From Cellvibrio fontiphilus_A (lineage in GTDB: Bacteria; Pseudomonadota; Gammaproteobacteria; Pseudomonadales; Cellvibrionaceae): a stretch of 64,000 nucleotides of DNA. Below the pieces are notes generated by a model that saw nothing but the letters and a program-made list of their open reading frames with translations, did no database searches and was not told where the DNA came from. The translations under genes were made by a program, and so were the position numbers. Shown one piece after another: positions 17,954-26,068 of the stretch; the stretch's first letter is position 1; each line of letters begins with the position of its first letter. The stretch is taken from assembly GCF_042646205.1 (NCBI RefSeq), contig NZ_JBHRTF010000002.1, positions 806,001 to 870,000 on the forward strand. The letters are read 5' to 3'.

Positions 17954-18877
17954 CTAGGTTGACACTGGCGATTGTTTGGAAGTTTGTTCCCGGGCAAGTT
18001 CACTGAGCCTTAATGTCTGTTCTACCTTCGCTGTGCCCAAGCTCTCGCTCATGGTGCCAAAGTGAAAATCGCCGAGCATTTTTTCCAGGCGCGGCAAGCA
18101 GCGCTTGAGATTGGTGTAATGACGAAAGTTGCTGAACCAGCTGGCATTAGGCACGCGCGGCTGTTCCGGGTCTATTTCCCAGGGGTGCAGGTAAAAAATT
18201 TGCGGTTTGGTCTGGTTCAAACTGGCGCGCTCAAACAGCCATTTGGAGAGTGCATAGGGGTATTGGCGAAAGTAACCGCCTCCCGCTGCGGGTATAGATT
18301 GCCCCAGCACCTTGGCGGTGGTGAGCGGGAACTCCAGCAGGCTGGCGCCGCTGCTGGTAATAATCCGGTAGGGCTCTTCAGGGCTGCCGGGAATGCCGTA
18401 ATTATCGTGGCGGGTGGGAAAAATGCTGGAGTCCCAGGTGAATCCCAGCTCGGCGAGAATATCCAAGGCCCAGAGCGACTTACGGGTAATGGAATAGCTG
18501 GCGGCGCGGTAGCCGGTAATTGGCGTCTGGGTCAAATCCTCAAGAATCTGTTTGGACTTGGCTGTCTCGGCGCGAAATACTTCCGGTGTTTGGGTGTAAA
18601 TCAGCTGGTGGCTAAATCCGTGGGAGGCGATTTCATGGCCTTGTTGGTGGATTTTTTTCACCAGTTGTGGGTACTTCTCCGCTACCCAGCCCAGAATAAA
18701 AAATGTAATTTTTATATTGTGATCAGCAAAAAGTTGCAATAAACGCTCGGTGTTTTGTTCCACTCGCGCTGGCCAATTATTCCACTCGCTGGGTTTTATC
18801 ACCTTGGCAAAAGCGGCTACATGGTAGTAGTCCTCTACGTCCACGGTCATGGCATGGGTGATGGCGTTTTGTTTCAT
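17954..18877 (-). CDS. XrtA-system polysaccharide deacetylase (NodB-like, CE4)
   Basis: 307 residues of the NodB fold. The exosortase-A-associated deacetylase subfamily has the opening motif seen here, MTVDVEDYYHVAAF, whose Asp pair includes catalytic and metal residues. The metal-binding His pair is SHGFSH, and RAASYSI, WDSSIFPTRHDNYG and FYLHPWEID follow as the remaining CE4 blocks. It would remove N-acetyl (or similar) groups from the exopolysaccharide. No signal peptide is evident, so it may act in the cytoplasm or depend on an atypical route. It lies with the sugar-nucleotide genes, away from the main xrtA operon. Confidence 0.88.
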   Translation of the reverse strand: MKQNAITHAMTVDVEDYYHVAAFAKVIKPSEWNNWPARVEQNTERLLQLFADHNIKITFFILGWVAEKYPQLVKKIHQQGHEIASHGFSHQLIYTQTPEVFRAETAKSKQILEDLTQTPITGYRAASYSITRKSLWALDILAELGFTWDSSIFPTRHDNYGIPGSPEEPYRIITSSGASLLEFPLTTAKVLGQSIPAAGGGYFRQYPYALSKWLFERASLNQTKPQIFYLHPWEIDPEQPRVPNASWFSNFRHYTNLKRCLPRLEKMLGDFHFGTMSESLGTAKVEQTLRLSELAREQTSKQSPVST

Positions 18878-18895
18878 TGCATTTAGCCTTTGGTT

Positions 18896-18927
18896 AATAA
18901 AACGGCATCTTGCGATGCCGTTTTATT
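18896..18927. terminator. Perfect 14-bp hairpin, terminator-like
   Basis: AATAAAACGGCATC-TTGC-GATGCCGTTTTATT is a perfect inverted repeat with a four-base loop and A/T flanks on both sides, so it can act on either strand. It lies between the epimerase gene (ending 19031) and the deacetylase gene (starting 18877), both on the - strand, so it probably separates or attenuates those transcripts. Confidence 0.8.
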
Positions 18928-19030
18928 GGTAACTTCAACTGATTTGGCCCGCGCATCCCAGCTTGCCACATTACATCCTTTAATAAACTGCCTTGTGCAG
19001 TGCTTTATTTATAACCCTACAGCTTTCTGT

Positions 19031-20038
19031 TTACACCTTGTAGTAGTCGCGATACCACTTCACAAAGTTTTCAATACCGACTTCCACCGGGGTGGTGGGT
19101 TTGTAGCCCACATCCTCAATCAGTGCGTCCACATTGGCATAGGTGTCGGGCACGTCACCGGCCTGCAGTGGCAACAGGTTTTTAATCGCCTTTTTGCCCA
19201 GGCAGTCTTCCAGCACTTCAATGTAGCGCAACAGCTCTACCGGATTGTTGGAGCCTATGTTGTAGATGCGATAGGGCGCGCTGGAGGTGGCTGGATCCGG
19301 GGTGTTGCCGCTCCAATTCGGGTTGGGAGTGGCGACGTTATCCAGCGTGCGCACGACACCTTCAACTATATCGTCAATGTAGGTGAAATCGCGGCGATGG
19401 TTGCCGTAGTTGAAAACATCAATCGGCTCGCCGGCGAGAATCTTTTTGGTGAAGATAAACAGCGCCATGTCCGGGCGACCCCAAGGGCCGTAGACGGTAA
19501 AAAAGCGCAGGCCGGTGGTGGGGATTTTGAACAGATGGCTGTAGGTATGCGCCATAAGCTCATTGGCTTTTTTGCTGGTGGCGTAGAGGCTGACGGGGTG
19601 ATCCACGTTGTTGTGCACATCAAACGGCATAGCGGTATTCATACCGTACACCGAGCTGCTGGAGGCGTAGACCAAATTGTCGGTGCCAAAGTGGCGGCAG
19701 CCTTCCAGAATGTTCAAAAACCCGGTGATGTTCGCATCTATATAAGCCTGCGGATTTTCCAGCGAGTAGCGCACGCCGGCTTGTGCAGCTAGGTTCACTA
19801 CGCGATCGGGCTTGTGGGTTTTAAACACATTGTCGATGGCGGCCTTGTCTTCCAGGTTGCAGCGAATATCGGTAAAGCCGCTGTTGCCGGTGAGATGGGC
19901 AAGACGGTCTTTTTTGATTTGCACATCGTAGTAATCATTGAGGTTGTCTATACCCACAACCTCATCGCCCCGTGCCAGCAGGCGCTTTGCCAAAGTTGAG
20001 CCGATAAAACCGGCGGTACCTGTCACCAATACTTTCAT
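19031..20038 (-). CDS. UDP-glucuronate 4-epimerase
   Basis: 335 residues of the extended short-chain dehydrogenase fold. The family (LpsL, Cap1J, plant GAE) makes UDP-galacturonate from UDP-glucuronate. Its marks are the NAD motif GTAGFIGSTLAKRL, GIDNLNDYYDV, SSSSVYGMN, the catalytic YATSKKANE, RFFTVYGPWGRPDMA and FNYGNHRRDFTYIDD. The substrate is supplied by ugd at 13441-14769. ATG start with AAGGA seven bases upstream. Confusion with a plain UDP-glucose 4-epimerase is unlikely, given the NDYYD and GPWGRPDMA motifs. Confidence 0.9.
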   Translation of the reverse strand: MKVLVTGTAGFIGSTLAKRLLARGDEVVGIDNLNDYYDVQIKKDRLAHLTGNSGFTDIRCNLEDKAAIDNVFKTHKPDRVVNLAAQAGVRYSLENPQAYIDANITGFLNILEGCRHFGTDNLVYASSSSVYGMNTAMPFDVHNNVDHPVSLYATSKKANELMAHTYSHLFKIPTTGLRFFTVYGPWGRPDMALFIFTKKILAGEPIDVFNYGNHRRDFTYIDDIVEGVVRTLDNVATPNPNWSGNTPDPATSSAPYRIYNIGSNNPVELLRYIEVLEDCLGKKAIKNLLPLQAGDVPDTYANVDALIEDVGYKPTTPVEVGIENFVKWYRDYYKV

Positions 20039-20088
20039 AACGCTTCCTTTATTAATCCTGACCGCTGTGCCTGATGGGATGCGCCCGC

Positions 20089-21363
20089 TTAGAGGCGAGC
20101 ATCTACGGCATCTTTGGGGAGAATATGTTTTACGTCGAACAGCACGTGATTGCCTTTGCCCAGTGCGCGGATTTCGGCAGCGCCCATAGCGCGGAATTTA
20201 TCGTGGCCTACACACAGGATAATAGCGTCATAACTGCCCGCCTTGGGTGACTCTATCAATTCCAAACCGTACTCGTGCTGGGCTTCGGCGCCATCGGCCC
20301 AGGGGTCGTACACGTGCACATTGGCGTTGTAATTTTTCAGTTCATTGATGATGTCGATCACCCGGGTATTGCGCAGGTCGGGGCAGTTTTCTTTGAAGGT
20401 CAAACCCATAATCAGAATATTGGAGTCCACCACATGACACTTGCGCTGGGTCATCATTTTGACCACGGAATCCGCCACAAACGTGCCCATGCCATCATTG
20501 ATACGGCGGCCAGCCAGGATCACTTCGGGGTTGTAACCTACTTGCTGTGCTTTGTGGGTTAGATAGTAGGGGTCAACACTAATACAGTGGCCGCCCACCA
20601 AACCGGGGCGGAAGGGCAGGAAGTTCCACTTGGTGCCCGCGGCTTCCAGCACTTCCAGCGTATCTATATTCAAACGCTTGAATATTAATGACAGCTCGTT
20701 GATCAGGGCGATGTTGATATCGCGCTGGGTGTTTTCAATCACCTTGGCGGCTTCAGCAACTTTAATGCTGCTGGCTTTGTGGGTGCCCACCACCACAATT
20801 TTGCGGTACAGCTGATCCACAAATTCCGCGACTTCAGGCGTAGAGCCGGAGGTGATTTTGGTGATGTTGTGCACGCGGTGTTGTTTGTCGCCCGGGTTGA
20901 TGCGCTCGGGGCTGTAGCCGGCAAAAAAGTCCTGATTGAATTTCAGGCCCGATACCTTCTCGATAATGGGCACACAAATCTCTTCAGTGCAGCCCGGGTA
21001 AACCGTTGACTCAAATACGACAATCGCATTTTTGCTAATCACGCGACCGAGCAGCGCAGAGGCTTTTTCCAGTGGGGTAAGGTCGGGTTGTTTGCTGTCA
21101 TTGATGGGCGTGGGCACAGTGACTATATACACATCCCGCCCTTTGATATCGTCTTCGCGCGTGGTGTAGCTGATGTGGCTTGCCTCGGCCAATTCAGCCG
21201 CCGTCAATTCCAGCGTGCTGTCGATACCCTGGCGCAATGCATCGACTCGCGCCGGATTGATATCGAAGCCAACAGTATTCAATTTTTTGCCGAACTCCAC
21301 CGCAAGTGGTAGACCGACATAACCTAAACCGATAATGCAAAGCGAGGGGTTGCTTGCGAGCAT
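20089..21363 (-). CDS. tviB: UDP-N-acetylhexosamine 6-dehydrogenase (TviB/WbpO type)
   Basis: 424 residues from the chosen ATG, matching TviB/WbpO. It oxidises UDP-GlcNAc or UDP-GalNAc to the HexNAc-uronate. Motifs: IIGLGYVGLPLAVEFGK, VTVPTPINDSKQPDLTPL, ESTVYPGCTEE, the catalytic-Cys block GLVGGHCISVDPYYL, and GLTFKENCPDLRNT. The frame stays open upstream to 21531, but MLASNPSLCIIGLG at 21363 has AAGGA eight bases before it and gives the family's normal N-terminus. It is divergent from the glycosyl-phosphotransferase gene that begins the main exopolysaccharide operon. Confidence 0.92.
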   Translation of the reverse strand: MLASNPSLCIIGLGYVGLPLAVEFGKKLNTVGFDINPARVDALRQGIDSTLELTAAELAEASHISYTTREDDIKGRDVYIVTVPTPINDSKQPDLTPLEKASALLGRVISKNAIVVFESTVYPGCTEEICVPIIEKVSGLKFNQDFFAGYSPERINPGDKQHRVHNITKITSGSTPEVAEFVDQLYRKIVVVGTHKASSIKVAEAAKVIENTQRDINIALINELSLIFKRLNIDTLEVLEAAGTKWNFLPFRPGLVGGHCISVDPYYLTHKAQQVGYNPEVILAGRRINDGMGTFVADSVVKMMTQRKCHVVDSNILIMGLTFKENCPDLRNTRVIDIINELKNYNANVHVYDPWADGAEAQHEYGLELIESPKAGSYDAIILCVGHDKFRAMGAAEIRALGKGNHVLFDVKHILPKDAVDARL

Positions 21364-21488
21364 GGGAAAATTCCTTAGCGAAAGGTGAATCCAAAGAGGC
21401 GCTAAGTTACCACATTTGCCGCCATTTTTTGCATCGTGCTGTGTGTAAGTCGACACTTGGCGGCGGCAGGGTGAGGGTGCTGAATAAT

Positions 21489-21527
21489 GTGACAAAATGC
21501 CGTCGTTGCCAATCAAGCTTTTGTCAC
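21489..21527. promoter_or_regulatory. Inverted repeat GTGACAAAA-N21-TTTTGTCAC, possible operator
   Basis: Two perfect 9-base arms separated by 21 bases lie just upstream of a TATAAT box at 21538-21543. The right arm overlaps the place expected for the -35 element. The spacing suits a dimeric or looping regulator of the exopolysaccharide operon. No regulator is assigned. Confidence 0.45.
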
Positions 21528-21537
21528 ACAATGTCGC

Positions 21538-21543
21538 TATAAT
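21538..21543 (+). promoter_or_regulatory. -10 box of the main exopolysaccharide operon promoter
   Basis: A consensus TATAAT lies about 48 bases before the TTG start at 21591. No good -35 hexamer is found 16-18 bases upstream, so the promoter may need an activator. The same GCTATAATGCGCG string recurs at 57255 before the cytochrome c5 gene. Confidence 0.5.
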
Positions 21544-21590
21544 GCGCGGCTCAAAAACGTTTACTCACAATCTGCCTGAAGGAATCGCGT

Positions 21591-22991
21591 TTGTCTTATA
21601 TCAGACTTAATAAACACTATATTCATCTGCCTTATCTCTTCCTTGGTATTGCTGAAGCTATTTTATTGGGTTTGTCCTTTTGGGCGGCAAACCAGTTGAT
21701 TGCCGCTGCAGATCCCACGCGTGAGTTGGAATTTAGTGCCTTGGGGTTAGTGGTGTTTGCAGTACTGCTAAGTTGCTGCACCCTTTCTATGGGAGTTTAT
21801 ACCGCTCTGGTGCGCGAAGGTTTTTCCAGCATGGTGTTGCGCACGCTGGTGAGCTTTTTCCTGTTAGGCAGTTTGGGCTTGTACATCCTCAGCGCGCTGC
21901 TAGGCGGGCTAATTCCCCAGGCGCAGATTTTTTGGGGCGTTTTAATCTCTACTGCGACCCTGATTGTTATCCGCCTTATTTTTGTCAAAGTAGTTGATGC
22001 TGATCAGCTCAAGCGCCGGGTCATTATTTACGGTGCGGGTGCGCGTGCACAAAAACTGTTGGAAGATCTGGAGCCTGAAATGAATGCTCTGGGTGTGAAA
22101 ATTATTGGTTGTGTGCCGAGCGCTAATGAGGAAGTTTGTGTGGCGCCTGGGTTGGTTGTGGCTGAGCCTGCCGATTGGTTGGCTTATGTAAACAGTACGC
22201 AGATTTCTGAAATTGTAATTGCACCCGATGAGCGCCGTCGTTCAGGTGGCAATACCTTTCCGTTAAGCCAGTTTCTGGATTGTAAATTAGCGGGAGTGCC
22301 GTCCAGTGATGCGCTGAGTTTTTGTGAGCGCGAGTTGGGCAAAATTGATATCACCTTGCTTCAGCCCAGCTGGATGCTTTTTTCCGACGGCTTCAAATAC
22401 TCCAAGCGGCGTTCAATCGCCAAACGCATCTTTGACCTGACACTGGCCTCATTATTTGTATTGGTGCTGTGGCCGTTTATGTTGTTAACCGCCATTGCGG
22501 TGCGTTTGGAAAGCCCCGGGCCAGTGCTCTATTACCAGACGCGCGTCGGTCTCAACGGTAAACCTTTCCGTATCTACAAATTTCGCAGTATGCGTCAGGA
22601 TGCGGAAAAAAATGGCGCGGTATGGGCCAAGAAAAATGATGCGCGTGTTACCCGCGTTGGCGCTTTCATCCGCAACACCCGGCTCGACGAGCTGCCCCAG
22701 CTTTACAATGTGCTGGTCGGTGAGATGTCCTTTGTCGGCCCTCGGCCGGAGCGCCCGGAGTTTGTGGTGGATCTTGCAAAGCAGATTCCTTTCTATGAAA
22801 CTCGTCACAAAGTGAAGCCCGGTCTTATGGGGTGGGCACAGCTTAAATATCCCTATGGCGCCTCTGTCGAAGACGCCAAAAACAAACTTCAATACGATCT
22901 TTATTACACCAAGAACCACAGTTTTCTCATGGATATGCTTATCATGATCCAGACGGTAGAGATCGTTCTGTTGGGCAAGGGTGTGCATTGA
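21591..22991 (+). CDS. Polyprenyl-phosphate glycosyl-1-phosphotransferase (XrtA-system, WcaJ/EpsB type)
   Basis: 466 residues. It loads the first sugar phosphate onto undecaprenyl phosphate, starting each repeat unit at the inner membrane. Four N-terminal membrane segments precede a CoA-binding-like domain (RVIIYGAGARAQKLL). The C-terminal bacterial sugar transferase domain has KRIFDLTLASLFVLVLWPF, SPGPVLYYQTRVG, YKFRSM, TRLDELPQLYNV and MSFVGPRPERPEF. The overall shape matches the PEP-CTERM-associated subfamily. The TTG start is supported by GAAGGA seven bases upstream. It is the first gene of the + strand operon. Confidence 0.92.
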   Translation: MSYIRLNKHYIHLPYLFLGIAEAILLGLSFWAANQLIAAADPTRELEFSALGLVVFAVLLSCCTLSMGVYTALVREGFSSMVLRTLVSFFLLGSLGLYILSALLGGLIPQAQIFWGVLISTATLIVIRLIFVKVVDADQLKRRVIIYGAGARAQKLLEDLEPEMNALGVKIIGCVPSANEEVCVAPGLVVAEPADWLAYVNSTQISEIVIAPDERRRSGGNTFPLSQFLDCKLAGVPSSDALSFCERELGKIDITLLQPSWMLFSDGFKYSKRRSIAKRIFDLTLASLFVLVLWPFMLLTAIAVRLESPGPVLYYQTRVGLNGKPFRIYKFRSMRQDAEKNGAVWAKKNDARVTRVGAFIRNTRLDELPQLYNVLVGEMSFVGPRPERPEFVVDLAKQIPFYETRHKVKPGLMGWAQLKYPYGASVEDAKNKLQYDLYYTKNHSFLMDMLIMIQTVEIVLLGKGVH

Positions 22992-23041
22992 TCATCTGCA
23001 CTGCCACTTTTTAATCGCAACCACTGCGAAGGAGATGTTCC

Positions 23042-23653
23042 GTGAGAAAAATACTTTGGCTGGTTCAATTGATGGGCCTGGTGATTCTGGCTGGTTGTAG
23101 CACCAAACCTTCGGATATGCCTCCCCTGTCGGAAGCGGGGCTGCTCAGCGAATATCGCATTGGTGTCGGTGACTCAATCCAGATCAACGTTTGGCGCAAT
23201 CCAGAGCTATCACTGGCAGTTCCTGTGCGCCCCGATGGCAAGGTGTCTATGCCATTAATCGGCGATATTTTAGCGGCCAATCAAACCGCGACCGAACTGT
23301 CGGCGGCAATTACCACCGGCCTGTCATCCTATGTGCGCAATCCTCAAGTCACGGTGATTGTCGCCAACCCCAGCAGCTCGGATTTCCAGCGCCGGGTGCG
23401 GATCACCGGCGCGGTCAGATCGCCCCAATCTATCCCTTATCGCGAAGGCATGACGGTATTGGATCTGGTGCTGATTGCCGGTGGGCCCAACGAGTTTGCC
23501 TCGGCTAATAACGCCAAACTCTATCGTCGTATTAATGGTGAAGTGAAGGTCTATCGTATTCGTTTGGATGACCTTATGGCGGATGGCGAGGTTGCTACCA
23601 ATTATGATTTGCAGCCTTCGGATATTGTCAGTGTGCCCGAGCGCGCCTTCTGA
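23042..23653 (+). CDS. Outer-membrane polysaccharide export lipoprotein (Wza/GumB family, XrtA type)
   Basis: 203 residues. A lipoprotein signal ends in LAGC (Cys near residue 19), so it should be anchored in the outer membrane or periplasm. The polysaccharide export domain follows (YRIGVGDSIQINVW, VRPDGKVSMPLIGDI), then an SLBB-like segment (RVRITGAVRSPQSIPYREG). It is shorter than Wza, as in the exosortase-associated subfamily, and would pair with the Wzz-like protein downstream and perhaps the beta-barrel-like protein at 26069. GTG start with GAAGGAG upstream. Confidence 0.9.
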   Translation: MRKILWLVQLMGLVILAGCSTKPSDMPPLSEAGLLSEYRIGVGDSIQINVWRNPELSLAVPVRPDGKVSMPLIGDILAANQTATELSAAITTGLSSYVRNPQVTVIVANPSSSDFQRRVRITGAVRSPQSIPYREGMTVLDLVLIAGGPNEFASANNAKLYRRINGEVKVYRIRLDDLMADGEVATNYDLQPSDIVSVPERAF

Positions 23654-23724
23654 TTCGGTAGTCTTAACTTTTTGCAGATCAATTGGGTGAGCCTTGTCGC
23701 GTCACCGGTTAGTAGGGATGTTTC

Positions 23725-25242
23725 ATGGATAAAGCTTATCTCAAAGACTTGTTGAACTCGCTGCGCGCAGAGCTGGTCAGGTTTCGCTACCTCTGCGTGG
23801 TTTTGTTTATCGCAGTGAGTTTTCTCGCCTTATTCCTGGGCATCGCCTGGCCTAAAAATTTCACTACCTCTGCAGTCTTATTTGCGGATCAAACCACCAT
23901 TATCGAGCCGCTCTTAAAAGGCTCGGCAGAAATGACCAAGATTGATCGCTCCGAACAGGCGCGAGAAATTATCTGGACGCGCGGCATTATGCTCGCTGTT
24001 GCGAAAGAAGTCGGGTTGGTGGAAAACAACGCAACCCAAGAGCAGGAAGAGCAAGCCATTCGTCGTATCCGCGCTGGCCTCAGTGTTAAAGCCGAAGGTA
24101 ACCGCTCTTACTTCCGCATCAGTTATGTTGCCAATGACCCGGATCGTTCGTTTGAAGTATTAAATGCCGTCGTGAATGTATTTATGGAAGATACGGTCAA
24201 GAAAAAGCGTGCAGAAAGTCTGGGTGCCTATAATTTTATCGATGCCCAGGTGCAGTCCTATAAAAAGCAACTTGAGCAAGCTGAAGCCCGTCTCAAAGAT
24301 TTTAATTCACAAAATACCGATGGCTCCGAAGCCGATGTTGCGGCGCGTATTGCCGATTTGCGACGTCAAATTGAAATGCTGAATATCAGCATTGAAGAGT
24401 CGCAGGCGCGTTACAAAACTATCCAGCAACAACTGGGTTCTGAAGGGCAATATTTAAAGGCTAAAGGGCAGGTCGATGAGTTGCGGCAGCGGCGCCAGAC
24501 CTTGGCAGCACAACTGGAGCAGTTGCTGCTGAGTTACGAGGAAGGCTACCCGGATATTATTTCTATCCGCACCCAAATTGCCGAGCTGGACGTAACTATT
24601 GAGCGTTTGCAAAGCTCCGGTGATATGTATGCCGATACCCAAAAAGCTGAAAACCCACTCTACGAAGAATTGCGCAAACAGTTGGCAAATGCCGACGTGG
24701 AGCTGCGTTCGCAAAAACGCCGCATGCAATCCTTAATGACATTGCAAGAGCAAGAGTTTGCCCGCCAGCAGCGCGTTGCAGCAAATCAGGCGCAGCTCTC
24801 CGAACTCACTCGCGACTACGATGTAATCCGCAAAACCTACGACGACATGCTGCAGAAAAAAGAAGCTGCACGGCTCTCCATGACATTGGATATTGAAGGG
24901 CAGGGCGTAAGCTATCGCATTCAGGAACCCGCAACCTTCCCACTGAAACCCTCGGGGCTGCACTTTATTCATTTTGCGATTATTGGCCCCCTGCTGGGCA
25001 TATTGTTGCCATTGGGTTTACTTATCGCTTATGTGATGTTTGATCCGCATTTGCGCTCCGCGCGCACTTTGCAAAAACAATTGCCGGATGATATCCAACT
25101 GATTGGTGTAATTCCCCATTACCGCTCGCCATTGGGTGATCGTCTACTTAAAAAGGATATGTTGTTAATACTGGCCGCCAGTGCAATTGCAATGGCTTTG
25201 TATATTGCAATTGCCGTCTATTGGCAGATAACCAAGGGCTAA
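23725..25242 (+). CDS. Wzz-like chain-length determinant protein (XrtA system)
   Basis: 505 residues. One N-terminal membrane helix (about 22-42), a large periplasmic region with long coiled coil (roughly 150-390), and two C-terminal hydrophobic segments around 405-435 and 475-500. The Wzz domain at the start and the closing SYRIQEPATFPLKPSGL segment fit polysaccharide co-polymerases. It sets chain length and links polymerisation to export. No kinase domain is fused; the kinase homologue is the next gene. AGGGA lies six bases before the ATG. Confidence 0.9.
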   Translation: MDKAYLKDLLNSLRAELVRFRYLCVVLFIAVSFLALFLGIAWPKNFTTSAVLFADQTTIIEPLLKGSAEMTKIDRSEQAREIIWTRGIMLAVAKEVGLVENNATQEQEEQAIRRIRAGLSVKAEGNRSYFRISYVANDPDRSFEVLNAVVNVFMEDTVKKKRAESLGAYNFIDAQVQSYKKQLEQAEARLKDFNSQNTDGSEADVAARIADLRRQIEMLNISIEESQARYKTIQQQLGSEGQYLKAKGQVDELRQRRQTLAAQLEQLLLSYEEGYPDIISIRTQIAELDVTIERLQSSGDMYADTQKAENPLYEELRKQLANADVELRSQKRRMQSLMTLQEQEFARQQRVAANQAQLSELTRDYDVIRKTYDDMLQKKEAARLSMTLDIEGQGVSYRIQEPATFPLKPSGLHFIHFAIIGPLLGILLPLGLLIAYVMFDPHLRSARTLQKQLPDDIQLIGVIPHYRSPLGDRLLKKDMLLILAASAIAMALYIAIAVYWQITKG

Positions 25243-25255
25243 TCGGGTAGCTAAC

Positions 25256-26041
25256 ATGGAACCAACAAAAGAGCGCAGCCTTAAACAATTAATGGCCGGT
25301 GTCGATGCGCTGGTAGAAACCAGTGATCAATTAGTTAAAACCGCCGTGCTTGAGCATCGCAAGCGCGAAAAAATAAAAAATATGGAGTTGCCTTGCCTCT
25401 GGACGCAAGACGAACTCTATGAAAAGAAAGTCATTTTTACCGGCATGCGTCAACGCGAATTGCTCAATGCATTCCGTGAAGTGCGCATCCGTTTATTGGA
25501 GCGCAGCAAAAGCGACAACATGGTGGTGCTGGTGAGTTCAGTATCCACCCATGGCGGCTCCAGTTTTGTAGGGTTTAACCTCGCAGCTACTTTTGCATTG
25601 GATCAACATAAAACTGCACTTTATGTGGATTGTAATCCCTACTCCTCGGCCGCTGAAAAATACATTACGCAAGATGTAGAGGAAGGGCTTACCCAATACC
25701 TCACTGATTACACTGTGCCGCTGAAAAACATTATCTACCCAAGTGGTATAGAGCGTTTACGGGTTATTCCTTCTGGCGGTTCAAGTGAATCGGCCGCTGA
25801 ATTTTTTAACTCCAAGCGTATGGAAGTCTTTGTTGCTGAAATTAAATCCCGCTATCCGGATCGGTTTATTGTTTTGGATGCACCCTCGGTTCAGCAATCA
25901 ACCGAAGCACGTATTCTCGCCAAGTATTGCGATCACGCCCTTCTCGTAGTTCCCTACGGTGCCGCTGTGACGGATGAAGTATTGGCAGCGGTAGATGCGG
26001 TTGGAAAAGAGCGTTTTGCAGGGCTGGTATTTAATAATTAA
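25256..26041 (+). CDS. BY-kinase homologue (XrtA-associated) with degenerate Walker A motif
   Basis: 261 residues, aligning in order with CpsD/Wzc-type bacterial tyrosine kinases: an N-terminal REL-x-x-x-FREVRIRLL helix, a P-loop region, the A' strand, and Walker B (FIVLDAPSV). The Walker A segment reads STHGGSSFVG, lacking the GKS/GKT lysine. The A' motif is YVDCNPYSS rather than VDxDxR. The C-terminus (FAGLVFNN) ends without a tyrosine cluster. It may therefore be a non-catalytic regulator of the Wzz-like partner. Placement right after the Wzz gene fits that partner role. The family call is firm; loss of activity is inferred. Confidence 0.78.
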   Translation: MEPTKERSLKQLMAGVDALVETSDQLVKTAVLEHRKREKIKNMELPCLWTQDELYEKKVIFTGMRQRELLNAFREVRIRLLERSKSDNMVVLVSSVSTHGGSSFVGFNLAATFALDQHKTALYVDCNPYSSAAEKYITQDVEEGLTQYLTDYTVPLKNIIYPSGIERLRVIPSGGSSESAAEFFNSKRMEVFVAEIKSRYPDRFIVLDAPSVQQSTEARILAKYCDHALLVVPYGAAVTDEVLAAVDAVGKERFAGLVFNN

Positions 26042-26068
26042 CGCAGTATTTGTGTGAGGGATGCCCAA

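Noticed and set aside
18890..19792. 300-residue open frame on the + strand opposite the UDP-glucuronate 4-epimerase
   Set aside because: Antisense shadow of a clearly conserved gene; composition is not that of a real protein.
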